Below are positions 1 through 12,059 of a DNA stretch of 64,000 nt, in pieces. The notes below the pieces were generated by a model. That model searched no databases. It was given only the letters and a program-made list of their open reading frames with translations, and was not told the DNA's origin. A program made the position numbers and the translations under genes. Positions within the stretch are counted from its first letter, which is position 1, and each line of letters begins with the position of its first letter. Source of the stretch: Cymbidium sinense (lineage: Eukaryota > Streptophyta > Magnoliopsida > Asparagales > Orchidaceae); the NCBI GenBank assembly GCA_021442155.1, contig CM038222.1, positions 22,020,923 through 22,084,922 of the forward strand. Reading direction: 5' to 3'.

Positions 1-1190
1 AGGTAAGCTTTAGGAACATCATTGGGGTGTGCTATGGTGTGTCATTTAATCAAAAGAATGAAATTTTGCATCCAAAATAAATGTTCATTTTTCAACAAAA
101 TTTGATAAATATTTTGCTTAAAGTGATTCATTTTAAGGTGTAATGTAAAATATATATATATAACATTAAAAATTTACATATATATGAATGTGGTGGTGTG
201 TTACTAAATGTTATTGTACATTTTAGTATGTTTTACTTTTGTTATAATATATTTGGGTCAAAACTCACAAAATGCTAATTTGAAGGTTGAGATGGAAGAA
301 TTTGGCCAAATTCACACACACCAAGAAGCAACACCAAAATTAAGCTATTTTGTAGCATTTCTAATAGAAAAATAACAATTTTACATCAAAATGAACATTA
401 TTCATATTTTGAGAAAGTTTTGTTATTTGTTCCTTTTAAGTGATTCTAATGAGGTGTAAAGTTAGACAATATATTATATTATAGCAAATTATAATATAAA
501 ATCATATATTATAATATAATATAGTGTTAATTCACACATAAATATTTAGCATTATATTGATTATTTAGTTTGAGCTTGCACCATCACAAATCATAAAATG
601 TTAATTACAATATTAAGATGATGTAATTTAAATGAATACATTATTAGGCTTTTGGTTGAAGTATTAAAGGTGTGCATAAGAGAAGAAATAAGATTTGAAG
701 AGAATACCATGTCAAGGACATGGAGGGAGATCCTGGGGATCACATGCATTGGACATTACATGTGAGGGATGAAAATAGAAGAAGAAAATTCTGGATAATT
801 TGAATTTGAAGATGCAAGGGATAAGAATCTATAATCCACCAAGGATTAAGATGAATCAACTTTAATTTGTTTTATTTTAATTGATGTGGAGGCATATGCT
901 AAGATATGGGCTCGTCTTGAGGGATCAGTATATGAAGCTTCCACTAGGAAGCATGTTGCTATTCATTGGAATGGGATTTGAGTTTGATTTCATAGATTTA
1001 TTTTGGGGATGTATCCGATAAGAGTTTGGTTGGATTTCTTTGATTTAGATTCTAAGGAGTTGGTTTAATTTGGCTCCACTAGGAGGTTGGTTTTGAATTA
1101 GATTTTTTTTGCATGAGTTATTTATTTATGATTTGGGGCTCCACTAGGGAGGGGTGTGATTTAACTCACGGGAAAATCAAATTGGGTTTA
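1..1190. other. AT-rich non-coding stretch, unrecognised
   Basis: No supported coding region on either strand. The sequence is AT-rich, with short TA-alternating runs near 150-185 and 470-530. From about 890 onward phrases such as 'tccactagg' start to recur, leading into the tandem repeat to the right. It may be the 3' untranslated or flanking part of the minus-strand gypsy element, but no LTR end could be placed. Confidence 0.5.
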
Positions 1191-1199
1191 ATTTAATTT

Positions 1200-2830
1200 G
1201 AGTTAATGTATGGATCATCGATGCATGGACCCACTAGAAGGGGCTATATTCTTGACCTACCTTGTTTACAAATCCAAAAAGATAGTCTACCATTGGTGGG
1301 TAGAACTAAAACCTAAGGGGTTTCCTTTTTATGTGCAATGGCTATGCTAGAAAAAAGGCATTGCAGACTTACATTTTTATAGTGAGGAAAAATTGCTAGG
1401 GTGACCTGTTGGATGCACAATAAATCGAAGCTGACTTAGGGTGACTACTAAGTGAATGTGGGGACTTATGTCAACTCAAAAGTAGTAGATTAATTTTATC
1501 TTAATTTCATGTGATTTGAAATGGTTTGGTTTAGTTCATTTTTTTGAATTAAGGGCATATCCTAGGGATGTGAGCTTTCAAATTTGATAGATTTAATTTA
1601 TGGACCATGTTGGTGTGATGGACCCACTAAGAGGGGCTATATCGGACTTTTCTATCTCAAATTTACAAATCCAAAGGGTTATTCTAGTGGGTAGAGCTAG
1701 CCAACCTAAGGGGTTCCTTTTTGGTAAATGGTTTAAGAAGAAGGCATAGACTTACATCTTCTAAAGCAAACAATGGGGTGACCTATTGGTAGCAATAAAT
1801 TGAACCCAGACTTAAGACTCTTGAGTGAATGCCATTGGAGACTTATATCAACTCAAGTAGTAAAGGCATTCCTATTTTTATGACATTTTTTTAAAGATAG
1901 GATACTTGGGAAAAGGTACCGGGTGTCCTCCTAATCCACAAGTGAATATATATTTTGTTTATATGTTTGTGTGGACCATTGGTGTGAGGGACCACTGAGA
2001 ATGGGTTATGTCGGCCTTGACATATCTGATTTATTAGACCAAGGAAGAATCTACATCCATAGGATGATTCTCCAATAATGAGGGCGGTTATTAGGAAAGG
2101 GGGCTCGATAGTCTGGGTAGTGTCTAAATGGGGTCAAAGGATGTCATCCAAATATAGTGCCCATAGGGAGGTGTTGCTTGGAGCATCATGAGCCTAGAAA
2201 GAAAGCCTATAGGTGTGGTGGCCAACTCAAGGAGAAAGCATAGCGACTTACATATGCCATGAGTGGTGTATCCTAAGGTAAAATAACCAACCTAAGGTGT
2301 ATTTGTCAACATGAGTGGTGTATTCATTAGCCTAGTGAGAACCAACCAACCTAAGGTGCCCATCAGAGTAATGAATAATCTAAAAAGAAAGCATGTAGGC
2401 TTACAACTTCCCAAGCAGAATCGATCATTGAAATAGTCTATCATCGGCATAATAGATGTTATCTAATCTAGAGCCACTACTAAGTGGGGAGCCCCGAGGA
2501 AGGACTGGACCTAAACTTGAAGTAGTCAAGAGGGAAGGAGTAGGACTTATCCTAAATGTCAAATATACTTGACACACATGAAGTCTAATCCAAGAACAAA
2601 GTGTAGCAGACTCACATCCTCTTAAATGAACATGAGGTAGCTTACCAGTAAGGCCTACCAAACAAGAAGGCACTTTGGTGTGTAGTGGTAGTAAGGAAAG
2701 CATAGTAGACTTACATCCTCCAAAGCAAGAAGACCCTGGGGTGACACACTATGAGTAGCATGTCACCCAGGACCTAAAGCTTGAGTGCCACTAGGCGTGT
2801 CTCAACTCAGTAGCCGAGATAAAGATATGT
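1200..2830. repeat. degenerate tandem repeat, period about 390 bp
   Basis: Three diverged units can be aligned by eye. They start near 1204, 1600 and 1970 with variants of 'tggaccat...gacccactaagaggggctatat' and continue through 'gacttacatctt' and 'gggtgacctattgg' phrases. The third unit is longer and contains extra copies of the 'acttacatcct' motif (near 2610 and 2710). The block lies just beyond the integrase end of the minus-strand gypsy pol, where Tat/Ogre-type elements often carry tandem repeats. Assigning it to that element is inference. Confidence 0.6.
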
Positions 2831-2989
2831 GTTTATTTTATATGTTTGTGTGTAGTTTTTGTTTGCCTTATGTCGATGAAGGATAGGACATCATTTGGGT
2901 TCTTTACACCTACCATAAACACATCATGGCAAATTCACAAACATTAATACTTTCAACATGGAAGAGATTGATTTGAAATGTAATTTTCA

Positions 2990-4200
2990 TTGATGATAAT
3001 TATTTTCAAACATGATTTATAATTTTTCTTTAAGTAGAGCCTATTGATTGGAAGCATTGTATGCTCATTATGATTAATAAGCATAAGATCCTCCTTGGTA
3101 GGCCTTCTCTATTATGGGGAATTTCCAAGTGGGTTCAAATGTGCCTCCCATCTTATGATGGGAAACAATCAATCTCCTCATAACTAAAATAAGCACTCCT
3201 ACTTGAAAAGCTCTACCATGAACAACTTGTGAGCTTGAATCATTTTAGCTTTTACAACTTGAGCTTTTAGCATGGACGTCTCTCCTCAAACCTTGAGCTC
3301 TTCTCAGCATTCTCTATTATGATCTTGCTACCACAACCATCCTTAGTGATGGGAGTTGGATTTATAATGGTAGAATAACTGAGTAGGGTTTGGAGTTCTA
3401 TATGTGGTGTGGTAGGCCACAAGGCTTCAACTAACTTCATGCCCTTGTCACTTTTTGTGTGTCTTCTTTAGTTTTTGATGAGAGTTTTTTGGCTTTAGCC
3501 ATTTTCCCTCAGGTAGTTGATGGTAGAATATCTCTCTAATCTATGATTCTGGAAAAGTTGTTGATCTCGTTGCTCTTGAATGAGTACCATTATTAGATAT
3601 AATTCATCGAGGCACTCCGAGCTTATATACGATATGCTCCCTAAAAAATTGGAGCACATGCTCAGTTGTGACCTCTCCATGTAGAATTGCCTTTGCCCAT
3701 TTAGAAAAGTAGTCAGTAGGAGCTAAGACAAACCGATGACCCTAGGAAGAATGAGAATCAATCTGACCCACTATGTTGGTACCCCAACACTCGAATGACA
3801 ATGAGGCCAATGTAGGATGTAGAATGTTGGTTCGTTAGTGTAGGACCACACCATGTATTTTATATTGGTGGCATCTCCTAGCCGTATCCATGCAATCTTT
3901 GATCATCGATGGTATGGTATGCTAGTCTCTTGATCTTGGCTTTCATCTTTGGACTAGCTTGGTTGGCTCAATATAATCCTGAGTGTACCTCGGTCATGAT
4001 CTTATAGGCTTCATTCTTGTCTAAATAACTTAACCACATATGATCGAAAGACCACCGGTATAAGACACCATCCACAAGAGTGTAGGAAAGTGTTCTCTAT
4101 TTCATTTGATAGGCTTGGGACTTCTCTTTAGGTAGTTTGCCTTTATTTAGGTAATACATGAATGGTTGCCTCCAATCTAATTCCTCATCCTTCTTTGGAA
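2990..4200 (-). pseudogene. Ty3/gypsy integrase remnant (copy A)
   Basis: On the minus strand this reads as a decayed retrotransposon integrase, the enzyme that inserts element cDNA into the genome. In coding order, an H2C2 zinc-binding region lies at about 4090-3841, with 'YTLVDGVLYR', 'EAYKIMTEVHSG' and the cysteine pair region 'RRCHQYKIHG'. The catalytic core follows at about 3820-3540, with the hallmark 'PTDYFSKWAKA' (3690-3718) and 'EHIVYKLGVPR'. The second acidic motif is damaged: 'NNGTH' replaces the usual 'DNGTHF'. A C-terminal 'KFPIIEKAYQGGSYAL...PINRLYLKK' block at about 3160-2990 matches the family's end. Stops and frameshifts occur throughout, so it cannot be active. It is the most downstream domain of the same pol as the RNase H, RT and protease to the right. 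Confidence 0.85.
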
Positions 4201-4239
4201 TGGAAACCTCCCCTTCAAGATAGTACTTTTGATGAGTTC

Positions 4240-4800
4240 AATATCAATAAGGGATAAGACTTGTCTATATTGGACCTTTATTGATATTTGACTCATCCAT
4301 GAACATGCTTGGCAAACTTGGCTAAAGCATATTATGTTCTCTCCTCGGAATCTTATAAATGGAAAACTAAAATTTGGGGCAATAACTCTATGGTGTACTT
4401 GTGGTAGTGATGGAGCTTGGCTTCATAACACCCAATGATTTGGTTGATAACAGAATCCCAAGATGTTGATGTTGGATGCTTAGAGTAATGGCTAACTCCA
4501 GTCGTAATTAGAGCCTCATATTCATCTTCGTTGTTGGTTCAAAGATTGGATAGATGATATTAGAATCTCATCACATCTGAGTTTAGAAAACTATTCTACC
4601 GCCTTTCACGGAATAATAGATTGTGGTTCTTCTCCTCTTTGAGGAAGCCGCATCAAAGTACACCTCCTAGCGTGAATGCTAGTATCCCTAAGTTCATGAT
4701 TTGTACATCGGGAGATCATCACTAAGAAGAGAGTCTGAGGAAGTGGGTGTGTTCTAAGAAATCTACTTAGCTTATCCTTTCACCATGGAGTGCGAAGGTA
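4240..4800 (-). pseudogene. Ty3/gypsy RNase H remnant (copy A)
   Basis: Minus-strand translation across several frames gives pieces of the retroelement RNase H, which degrades the RNA strand during reverse transcription. Recognisable pieces are 'YFDAASSKRR' near 4660, a degraded 'NNDAEYEALI'-like segment near 4530, 'PRREHNML' near 4340 and 'MDESNINKGP' near 4290. It sits between RT and integrase as expected for gypsy order. No continuous frame survives. The boundaries are approximate because the domain is identified from short conserved words. Confidence 0.6.
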
Positions 4801-5119
4801 ATGTCAAGCTGAGAGGATTGGACCATCATTTCAACATCTAGATATCGTATCATGAGATACTATAGTGGATTGATCCTAGAGATTAAGTTCACCTTATGAG
4901 GAAGCATGTAGTGTTGTAGCTTTTGGGATGCAAAGATTAAAGCTAGGAAATGCTTCTTAATGGGTGGATAATTAGCCTGAGGATTAGATGATGATGGTGG
5001 TAGTAGAGTGCATTTTCCTTCTCTTCATCATTGGATTGGGCTAATAAAGCACAAAGGAGTCATAACACATGTAAAAGTATGAGTGGCTTGACAAATAGGG
5101 CTAGAACCGTCATGAGTAA

Positions 5120-6020
5120 TGCTTGATGTCTTCAAAGACATGCTCATACTTATCATCCTACTTGAACTTGATGTCCTTTTGATAAGTCGAGAATGGCTAA
5201 TATCTTCGATAGGTTGGATATAAAGCTTGTTAGATATGCCAAACCCTTAGAATGATCGAGTTGAGTCAAACTTTTAGGGGTGGCATTTCTAATATCGCCT
5301 TGATCTTCTTCTAGATCGATTTTGATTCTTGGTGTGGACAAAACCCAATTTCCTGAAGCTATTGAATACACTGGGGTTCATTTGGAGGTTAAATTATTTT
5401 AACTATTTGAAAACTACTCTCAAGTTAAAGAGATAGTCTTCCTTTTCTCTACTTTTGAGCACGAGATCATCAACATAGCACTTGACTTGATGATGAATGA
5501 GTTCATCGAAGATTCAAGTCATAACTCTTGGTATGTAGCACCACATTTCTAGGGTTGGAAGGCATGACTTTATAGCAAATAGATTTTTGGGGTTCTAAAA
5601 GTGTTTCATTTTTTGAGGGCCATCTTTATTTGGTTATATCGAGATGAGCCATCCATTAAAGAGAATACGCATGAGATGAGGCAATGTCCACCCACTCAAG
5701 ATTGGTAGTGGAACATCATCTTTTGGGCATGCCTTATTAAATCCTTAAAATCGACCATATGTAGATTTAGCAATTCTTTTTCTTAAGCGGGATGATCTTT
5801 GGCTAACTAGGTAGGGTATTTTTCTTCTGGATGAAGGAAGCATTGATCAATTTCTTGACTTCAAAAATGACCTTTGTTGTGTCTAATCTAGGAGCTTGCT
5901 TGATAGGGTTAGTAAGCTCTATTGCTTTATGACCACTATGTAGAGCCAATCTAGACATCTCTTGAACTCCATGCAAAGCAGTCCTTAAACTTCAAGATAA
6001 TTAACTAAGTCATTAGTTTC
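5120..6020 (-). pseudogene. Ty3/gypsy reverse transcriptase remnant (copy A)
   Basis: The minus strand encodes a broken retroelement reverse transcriptase. The catalytic motif 'KCYVDDL' is readable at 5466-5477, and 'MTWIFDEL'-like sequence lies just upstream. The connection region is readable in one frame at 5371-5153: 'YSIASGNWVLSTPRIKIDLEE', then 'ATPKSLTQLDHSKG' and 'LAYLTSFISNLS', the usual 'PPPKTLxxLRSFQGRLAYIRRFISNL' neighbourhood. The N-terminal part at 5880-6020 is badly eroded compared with copy B. Stops and frameshifts rule out function. It belongs with the protease to its right and the RNase H and integrase to its left. Confidence 0.85.
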
Positions 6021-6980
6021 AATTTCATTCAACAAAGAACTAATGTATGTAGGGCATGGATCTTCTTGATTCTAAGTTAATTTCCTTGAGCTTGATGGTT
6101 GACTTGATCTCTTCTTGAACTAGCGGTGCATCTTTAACTTCAAAATCATTTGGATCATCAGTTTCTAAGAACTCTCATATGATTTAATGTGATTTCAAAA
6201 GAACTGTCAAATTCCAAATGATTGGTGATGACTAAGATCGTCATCATCGATTGGACCTTGTATCAATCCTAGTCCTAGTCTTGATTGAGAGCTTTTTGCA
6301 TTTGTTCTTCCATATTCTTTCAGTAGTCGACTGCTTTGACTAATTATGTGGGATTAACCCTTTCTTTTAAATTATGAACACAAGGCAAGTACCAATCAAA
6401 AGTAATTCTATTAAATCTTTATATGAATCATCCTCAAGTTTTACATCAACTTCTTGACTTGAGGATTATGCTTCTAGAAAGAACCTATGAGTCTTCACAC
6501 CTATGGATGACTAGGGGCTTCCTTAACTATCAAACCCTCAGCTTTTGAGGTGAGGGGTTAGGGCTAAGGTTCCCAATGATGCCTAACTATTTCACATATA
6601 AAATTGGATACACTTATGCTTTTCTTTGGTCTTCACTATCTAGCTCAAGTGTCACCTCTAAGAAAATCTACTGAGAAGAGGCGGCTAGTGCCCATATAAG
6701 ACTCATCCCATGAACTAGATTCTAAGTCTATATGGATGCGGTGTACTCCTTGAAGTTGGGACATATCTTCTATTGGGTGGCCAATAATGAGGTTTTCCAC
6801 CCACAGGTGCCTCTGGCCTCTTCCTCTGGTGGAGGTCAGTCATCCTACCCATATGTTCGAATGGAGTGACAAACTATGGGTGGAATCTAATGTCATGCTC
6901 CACTTCCTCCTCCAAGTCTATTTTCACTCCCTTTTATTTTCTTTTCCTTTTCTTTTTCTCTTTCTCTTTCTTTTTTTTTA
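6020..6980 (-). pseudogene. gypsy protease-RT hinge region (copy A)
   Basis: This region links the protease and RT domains in the minus-strand pol. It ends at its upstream side in a pyrimidine tract (about 6930-6980) that reads on the coding strand as a Lys/Glu-rich run, 'KKKEREREKEKEKKIK'. The same region in copy B reads as a Lys/Arg-rich run. No conserved domain is seen. A plus-strand open frame at 6787-6981 is only the complement of this tract. Confidence 0.6.
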
Positions 6981-7290
6981 ATTTTTAAACTTTGGCCAAG
7001 TTTGTGAGAATAGGCTTGTTGATTTTGAGGGAGATCTCCTTTGACACAGTAGACAATCCCACCTCTCACAAACTTCATACACTAATGTGGAGAGGATGGA
7101 ACTATGTTGTTCTCATGTATCCATGGTCTCCCAAGCAAAGCTTTGAAAGATGTATCTGAGTCTATATTTGTGAAACTTGGCTTTAGTCTTCCAATCATCT
7201 ATCTCAAGGGCAACTATGGAGCCTAATCACTTTTTTAGTCGATTCAATCTTCCCATCTTAGACTTAAAGTCTTCTAGACACTAAGACTTT
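6980..7290 (-). pseudogene. Ty3/gypsy aspartic protease C-terminus (copy A)
   Basis: The minus strand reads 'DTSFKALLGRPWIHE' at 7145-7097 and 'MKFVRGGIVYCVKGDL' at 7078-7031. This is the C-terminal signature of the retropepsin-type protease of plant Tat-like gypsy elements, which processes the polyprotein. The catalytic Asp-Ser/Thr-Gly end is not recognisable in this copy. Frames change between the two readable stretches, so it is a pseudogene. Copy B at 11640-11960 is better preserved. Confidence 0.75.
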
Positions 7291-7299
7291 CTAGTCATA

Positions 7300-8700
7300 A
7301 GCACACTTCTAACAATTAGGTAAACACTTAAGCCTAAAGACTTAGAAGGGTTAACCATAGGATTATGCCTTGGGATTAGGATAATCCACCTACCCTACAA
7401 CCTAAATCCAATCCATGTTCACCAAACCTCAAGTTCAATTCAAACATCAAATTCAAATCCAAATCCAAAGCCAAATTCTAAAACCAAATGATTGAAGCCC
7501 ATGATCAAATCCAAACTTGAAACCTTTCTAAGCCATATATATCCCATGGACTTAGCCAAATCTTAATCCAAATCAATTTATTTCACTTTATATAATCATT
7601 TTCTAAATAAAAATCAAATTTACATTCAAATGATCAAAACTAAATCAAACTAAATCAAATTAAATCAAAACCCTTCTAAACATATGACCTATCCCATGGA
7701 CTTAGCCAAATCTTAATCCAAATCAAGTCAAACTCAATTGATAATCTCACAAATCAATCATATTTTCAATCATCTTCACAAATTTAAATGAAATATACAT
7801 TTAAATCATCAAAACTAAATCAAACCAAATCAAAATCCAAACTAAGCCACATGACCCAACTCCATGGACTTAGAAAACTTCCTTCATTCTAAAACCCAAA
7901 TTCAATTGACTTTCTCATTAATCATTCATACCTTCAACCATATTAACAAATATAAATGAAATATACAATCATCAATCCAAACCAAACCCAACTTAACCCT
8001 TTTGACTTGAAATGTTCAAATGAACTAAAACCCATTTGAACCCAAGCCAGTTGCTATTGAATTTGTATATCAATCCCAAATCCATAAATAAACTCAACTA
8101 AATCAAACTCAACCCAAAATAAAGCCAATTAAACCCAATTGGTCCAATTAACCCAAAGTGGCCAATTTGACCTATTTGAGCGAAGTTCTAATCCTACTCA
8201 TTGAATGAAGTCCATCAAAACCTCCCATCATGATTGTTGATCACCTTGGCTTGATCAATTGTCATAAATTAGATCAAACCAAGTCAACTTAGTCATTTGA
8301 CCAAGTCAACCCCTTAACCAATATGAACACAAACTAGCCAAGTTGCAACCTAAGCCAAATCCCTTTAAACTAATGATTCATAATAAATCAAAATAAATAT
8401 TTAATTATGACTTAACCTTCAATTGAGTCAAACCAAACCCAATTGCCCGTATTGACCTAAGTTGACCCAAATTGACCTAAAGACTAAATTGGGTTAAATC
8501 AAAATATAAACCAAATTGATTGCAACTAATAGCTCAAGTTCATTCCAAATTGATTGTTGAACTTGACCAAAGCCATGATTGGACCTAATTGAACCCAATT
8601 GACCTACTTAGCTCAAATTGACCTAAAGGTTCAAGTTGGCCTAAATAAAAAATCCTAAATAATTGAAACCAAAACTACAATCAACTTCAATTGGTCAACT
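7300..8700. repeat. CAAAT-rich minisatellite-like block (copy A)
   Basis: Non-coding, G-poor sequence dominated by words such as 'caaatc', 'aaccca' and 'aattgacc'. A phrase containing 'ccatggacttagccaaatc' recurs at about 7550, 7690 and 7855, giving a local period near 150 bp. The right part is rich in 'aattgacccaa' variants and grades into CCTAAA words at 8700. It occupies the place where gag would be expected upstream of the protease, yet no gag frame is visible on either strand. Confidence 0.65.
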
Positions 8701-9481
8701 AAACTACTAAACACTAAACCCCAAGCTAACCCTAAACCCTAAACCTAAACCCTAAACCAAAAGCTAAACACTAAATCCTAAACCCTAAACCTAACCCAAA
8801 ACCTAAACCTAAAACCATAAAACCAAACTCTAAACCCACTAAAACCCTAAACCCAAAAACCTAAACTAAATAAAACCTAAAAAATAAAATAATGAAATAA
8901 AAACCTAAACATAAATAAAATAAAATAATAAAATAAAATAAAAACCTAAATTAGAACCTAAACCTAAAAATAAAATAAAATAAACTAATAAAAATAAACT
9001 AAAATAAAATAAATAAAAACCTATACTAAACTAAATAATAAAATAAACCTAAATAAAATAAAATAAAAACTAAATGTAAAATAAAAAATAAAATAAACCT
9101 AAAATAAAATAAAATAAAATAAAATAAAAACCTAAACCTAAAAAATAAACTTTAAAATAAAACAAAATATATACAAAAAATAAAACCTAAAAACCCTAAA
9201 CAAAAAAAAAAACTAAACCTAAAATAAAATAAAATAAACAAAAAATAAAATAAACCCTAAAATCTAAACTAAAATTAACTAAACTAAAAATAAAATAAAA
9301 CCTAAACCTAAAATAAACTAAATCTAAACCTAAACATAAACTAAAATGAACTAAAATAAATTAAAAATAAACCAAAACATAAACTAAAAAATAAAACCTA
9401 AAAAAAATAACCTAAAATAAAAACCTAAAATATAGTCCTAAAAAATATAAAATTGTAAACTAAACCTAATCCTAAAATAAT
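8700..9481 (+). repeat. telomere-like CCCTAAA/TAAAA array
   Basis: It begins with 'ccctaaaccctaaacc' words at 8710-8850, then shifts to A-rich 'taaaataaaacctaaac' text. It runs without interruption into the run of Ns. The C-rich strand is on plus, as in all other arrays of the window. No gene is seen. Confidence 0.9.
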
Positions 9482-9581
9482 NNNNNNNNNNNNNNNNNNN
9501 NNNNNNNNNNNNNNNNNNNNNNNNNNNNNNNNNNNNNNNNNNNNNNNNNNNNNNNNNNNNNNNNNNNNNNNNNNNNNNNNN
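9482..9581. other. assembly gap of 100 N
   Basis: Exactly 100 undetermined bases, the usual placeholder for a scaffold join of unknown size. The left side is telomere-like array. The right side resumes inside a second copy of the gypsy RT block. Confidence 0.98.
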
Positions 9582-9639
9582 ACGTTCAGTTACGTATTGC
9601 TTTCTAGCATTCATATGACGCTTGCGAGGATAGTGGCCT

Positions 9640-10625
9640 ATTAGAATGTAATGACATGGGTAATACTTGATGTCTTGAAGGCATGCTCACACTTATCATC
9701 CCACTTGGACTTGGCATCCTTTTGACAAGTGCTAGAATGGTGACATCTTTGATAAGTTGGATATAAATCATCTTAGATATGCCAACCGACTTTGAATGAT
9801 CGAGTTGACTTAAACTTTTAGGGGTGGCATTTCTAATATCTCTTTGATCTTCTTGGATCAATTTGATTCCACTGTCGACAACAAACCAAAGGAATTCCTT
9901 GAAGCTACAGAATACACACTTTAGGGGTTCATTTTGAAGTTAAATTATCTTGACTATTCAAAAACTACTCTCAAGTCAAAGAGATGATTTTTGTTTTCTC
10001 TACTTTTGACCATGAGATCATCGACATAGGACTCGACTTGATGATGAATGAGTTTATTGAAGATTCGAGTCATAGCCTACTGGTATGAGGCACCTTCATT
10101 TTAAGGAAATGGCATGACCTTATATTAATATATTTGATGGAGTTCTAAAAGTAATATTTCTTTCATTTTTAGGGGCCATCTTTATTTGGTTATATCTAGG
10201 TGAGCCATCCATGAAAGAGAGACTACATTATATGAGGCAATGTTCACCATCAGCTCTGAGATTGGTAGTGAAAATTCATCTTTTGTACATGCCTTATTTA
10301 AATCTCTAAAATCAATGCATTTGGCCATTATTCTTCTTAACTGAGATAATGCTGGCTAACTAGGTAGGGTATTTTTCTTCTCGAAAGAAGCCATCATCGA
10401 TCAGTTTCTTGACTTCAAAAATGACCTATTGTTCTATGTCTAATCGCATGCCTCTAGGAGCTTTCTTTATAGGGTTAGTAGTAGGCTCTATTACTAGTTT
10501 ATGGACTGCTACGTCAAGAGACAATCCATGCATCTCTTCATAACTCCATGCAAAGCAATCCTTAAACTTAGTTAATAGCCTAACAAAGTCATTGGTTTCA
10601 ATTTCATTCAACAAAGAATTGATGT
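9640..10625 (-). pseudogene. Ty3/gypsy reverse transcriptase remnant (copy B)
   Basis: This is the better preserved of the two RT copies. On the minus strand 10614-10426 reads 'FVRLLTKFKDCFAWSYEEM' followed by 'GLSLDVAVHKLVIEP' and 'KKAPRGMRLDIEQ', the N-terminal entry of the Tat-like gypsy RT. Near 10050 it reads 'IFNKLIHHQVESYVDDLM', which contains the catalytic YVDD. At 9861-9700 it reads 'EDQRDIRNATPKSLSQLDHSK', the connection region. Frames shift between these blocks. Reverse transcription of element RNA would have been its role. It is now non-functional and lacks the RNase H and integrase that follow in copy A. Confidence 0.85.
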
Positions 10626-11640
10626 ATGTCTGGCATGGATCTTCTTCAGTTCCTAACTTGATTTCTTTAAGCTGGTTTCTTCTTTGAACTTTGGTGGTGC
10701 ATCTTTTACTTCAAAATCATCTAGATCATCTAAAGTTTCTAAACCTGACTCCTTATATTAGTTAATGTGATTTGAAAAGAACCTATCATTATAAATGATT
10801 CTTGTGACTAAGTAGTAATCATCATCATGGGAACCCATTGTAGTGAATCTTAGTCACGGTCTTGATTGAGAGCTTTTGCATTTGTTCTTTCATATTCTTT
10901 TGAAGTAGTCTAACTTGTGCTTTAACCAAGTATGTGGGATTAACCCTTCTTTGCTAAATTGTGAACACAAGGCAAGTACCAATCAAAGGTAATTCTATTA
11001 AAATCTTTATATGAATAATCCTCAAGTTCTACATCAACTTCTTGACTTGAGGATGATGCTCCCAAAGAACCTCAGTTCTCACTTGTTGATGACTTAGGGG
11101 CTTCCTTAACTAACCCTTAACTTTTGAGGGTTAGAGCTATGGTTCCCAACGATGCCTAACTGTTTCACATATAGACTTGGATACACTTATGCTTTGCTTT
11201 GGAGCCCAATCTTCATTGCTATCTGGCTCAAGTGTTACTTCCAAGGGAATATACTATCGGGAAGAGCTGGCTGGTCTAATACCCATATAAGACTCATCCT
11301 ATGAACTAGATTCTAAGTTAATATGGATAGTAGGTGTACTCCTGGTAGCTGGGACATATATTCTATTAGGTGGCCAATAAGGATGTTTTCCACCCCTTAG
11401 AGTGCCTCTGAACTGGCTACTTCCTCTGTTTGGTGGAGGTCTACACATATGTTCAAATGGAGCAATGAACTGTGAGTGGAATCTAATGTCAGGCTCCACT
11501 TCCTCCTCCAAGTCTATTTTTTCCCCCTTTAATTTTATTTTTCATTTTCTCTTTTCTCTTCTTCTTCTTTTTCTCTTTGTTTTTCTTTTTCCTTTTCTTT
11601 TTCTTTTATTTTAAAACTTTAGCCAAGTTCACGAGAATAG
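10625..11640 (-). pseudogene. gypsy protease-RT hinge region (copy B)
   Basis: Counterpart of 6020-6980. One minus-strand frame at 11511-11299 is open and reads 'EPDIRFHSQFIAPFEHMC' then 'RPPPNRGSSQFRGTL', a Pro/Arg-rich linker with no recognised domain. The pyrimidine tract at 11525-11620 encodes a basic, Lys-rich run on the minus strand. The plus-strand Phe/Leu-rich frames over the tract are shadows. Confidence 0.55.
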
Positions 11641-11960
11641 ACTTGTTAATTTTGAGGGAGGTAGTAAGCCGCATCCTCATATACGCTAACCTCATGAACT
11701 GTAATTGGCTTGAGATCTCCTTTGACACAATAAACGATCCCACCTCTCACAAACCTCATACACTGATGTAGAAAGGATGAAACTATGTTGATCTCATGTA
11801 TCCATGGTCTCCCAAGCAAAGCATTGAAAGATGTATCCAAGTTTATAATGTGAAACTTAGCTTCGTTTTCTAATCATCTATTTCCAGGGCAACACTATGG
11901 AGCCTAAGGCATTTTGACCTCACTTTTGGAGTCGATTCAATCTTCCCATCTTAGACTTAG
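11640..11960 (-). pseudogene. Ty3/gypsy aspartic protease C-terminus (copy B)
   Basis: An open minus-strand stretch at 11840-11646 reads 'MDTSFNALLGRPWIHEINI', then 'SSFLHQCMRFVRGG' and 'CVKGDLKPITVHE'. The 'FNALLGRPWIH' and 'MRFVRGG' words are typical of the end of the plant gypsy retropepsin domain. The N-terminal catalytic Asp motif should lie to the right (toward 12000) but is not readable. It precedes RT in pol order. Its frame is better kept than in copy A, but it is isolated and broken. Confidence 0.8.
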
Positions 11961-12059
11961 GAGTCTTCTTGACACTAAGACTTCCCTAGTCATAAGACAC
12001 TTCTAACAATTAGGTAAACACTTAACCTAAGCCTAAAGACTTAGAAGGGTTAACCATAG

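Larger units (their letters stand above)
5100..8620. repeat. segmental duplication, copy A
   Basis: This segment aligns along its length with 9640-13306. Both hold gypsy RT, the hinge, the protease and the CAAAT-rich block in the same order and orientation. Matching landmarks are the RT YVDD site (5466-5477 versus about 10017-10028), the pyrimidine tract (6930-6980 versus 11525-11620), the protease 'LGRPWIH' (7097-7145 versus 11795-11845) and 'gaacttgaccaaagccatgat' (8578-8600 versus 13286-13306). Copy A carries many small deletions relative to copy B, and vice versa. Confidence 0.85.

Noticed and set aside
2425..2703. 92-codon minus-strand frame as a protein
   Set aside because: It lies within the degenerate tandem repeat and has no recognisable domain.
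11402..11614. Phe/Leu-rich plus frame over the pyrimidine tract (also 6787-6981)
   Set aside because: Complement of the minus-strand pol hinge; a shadow.
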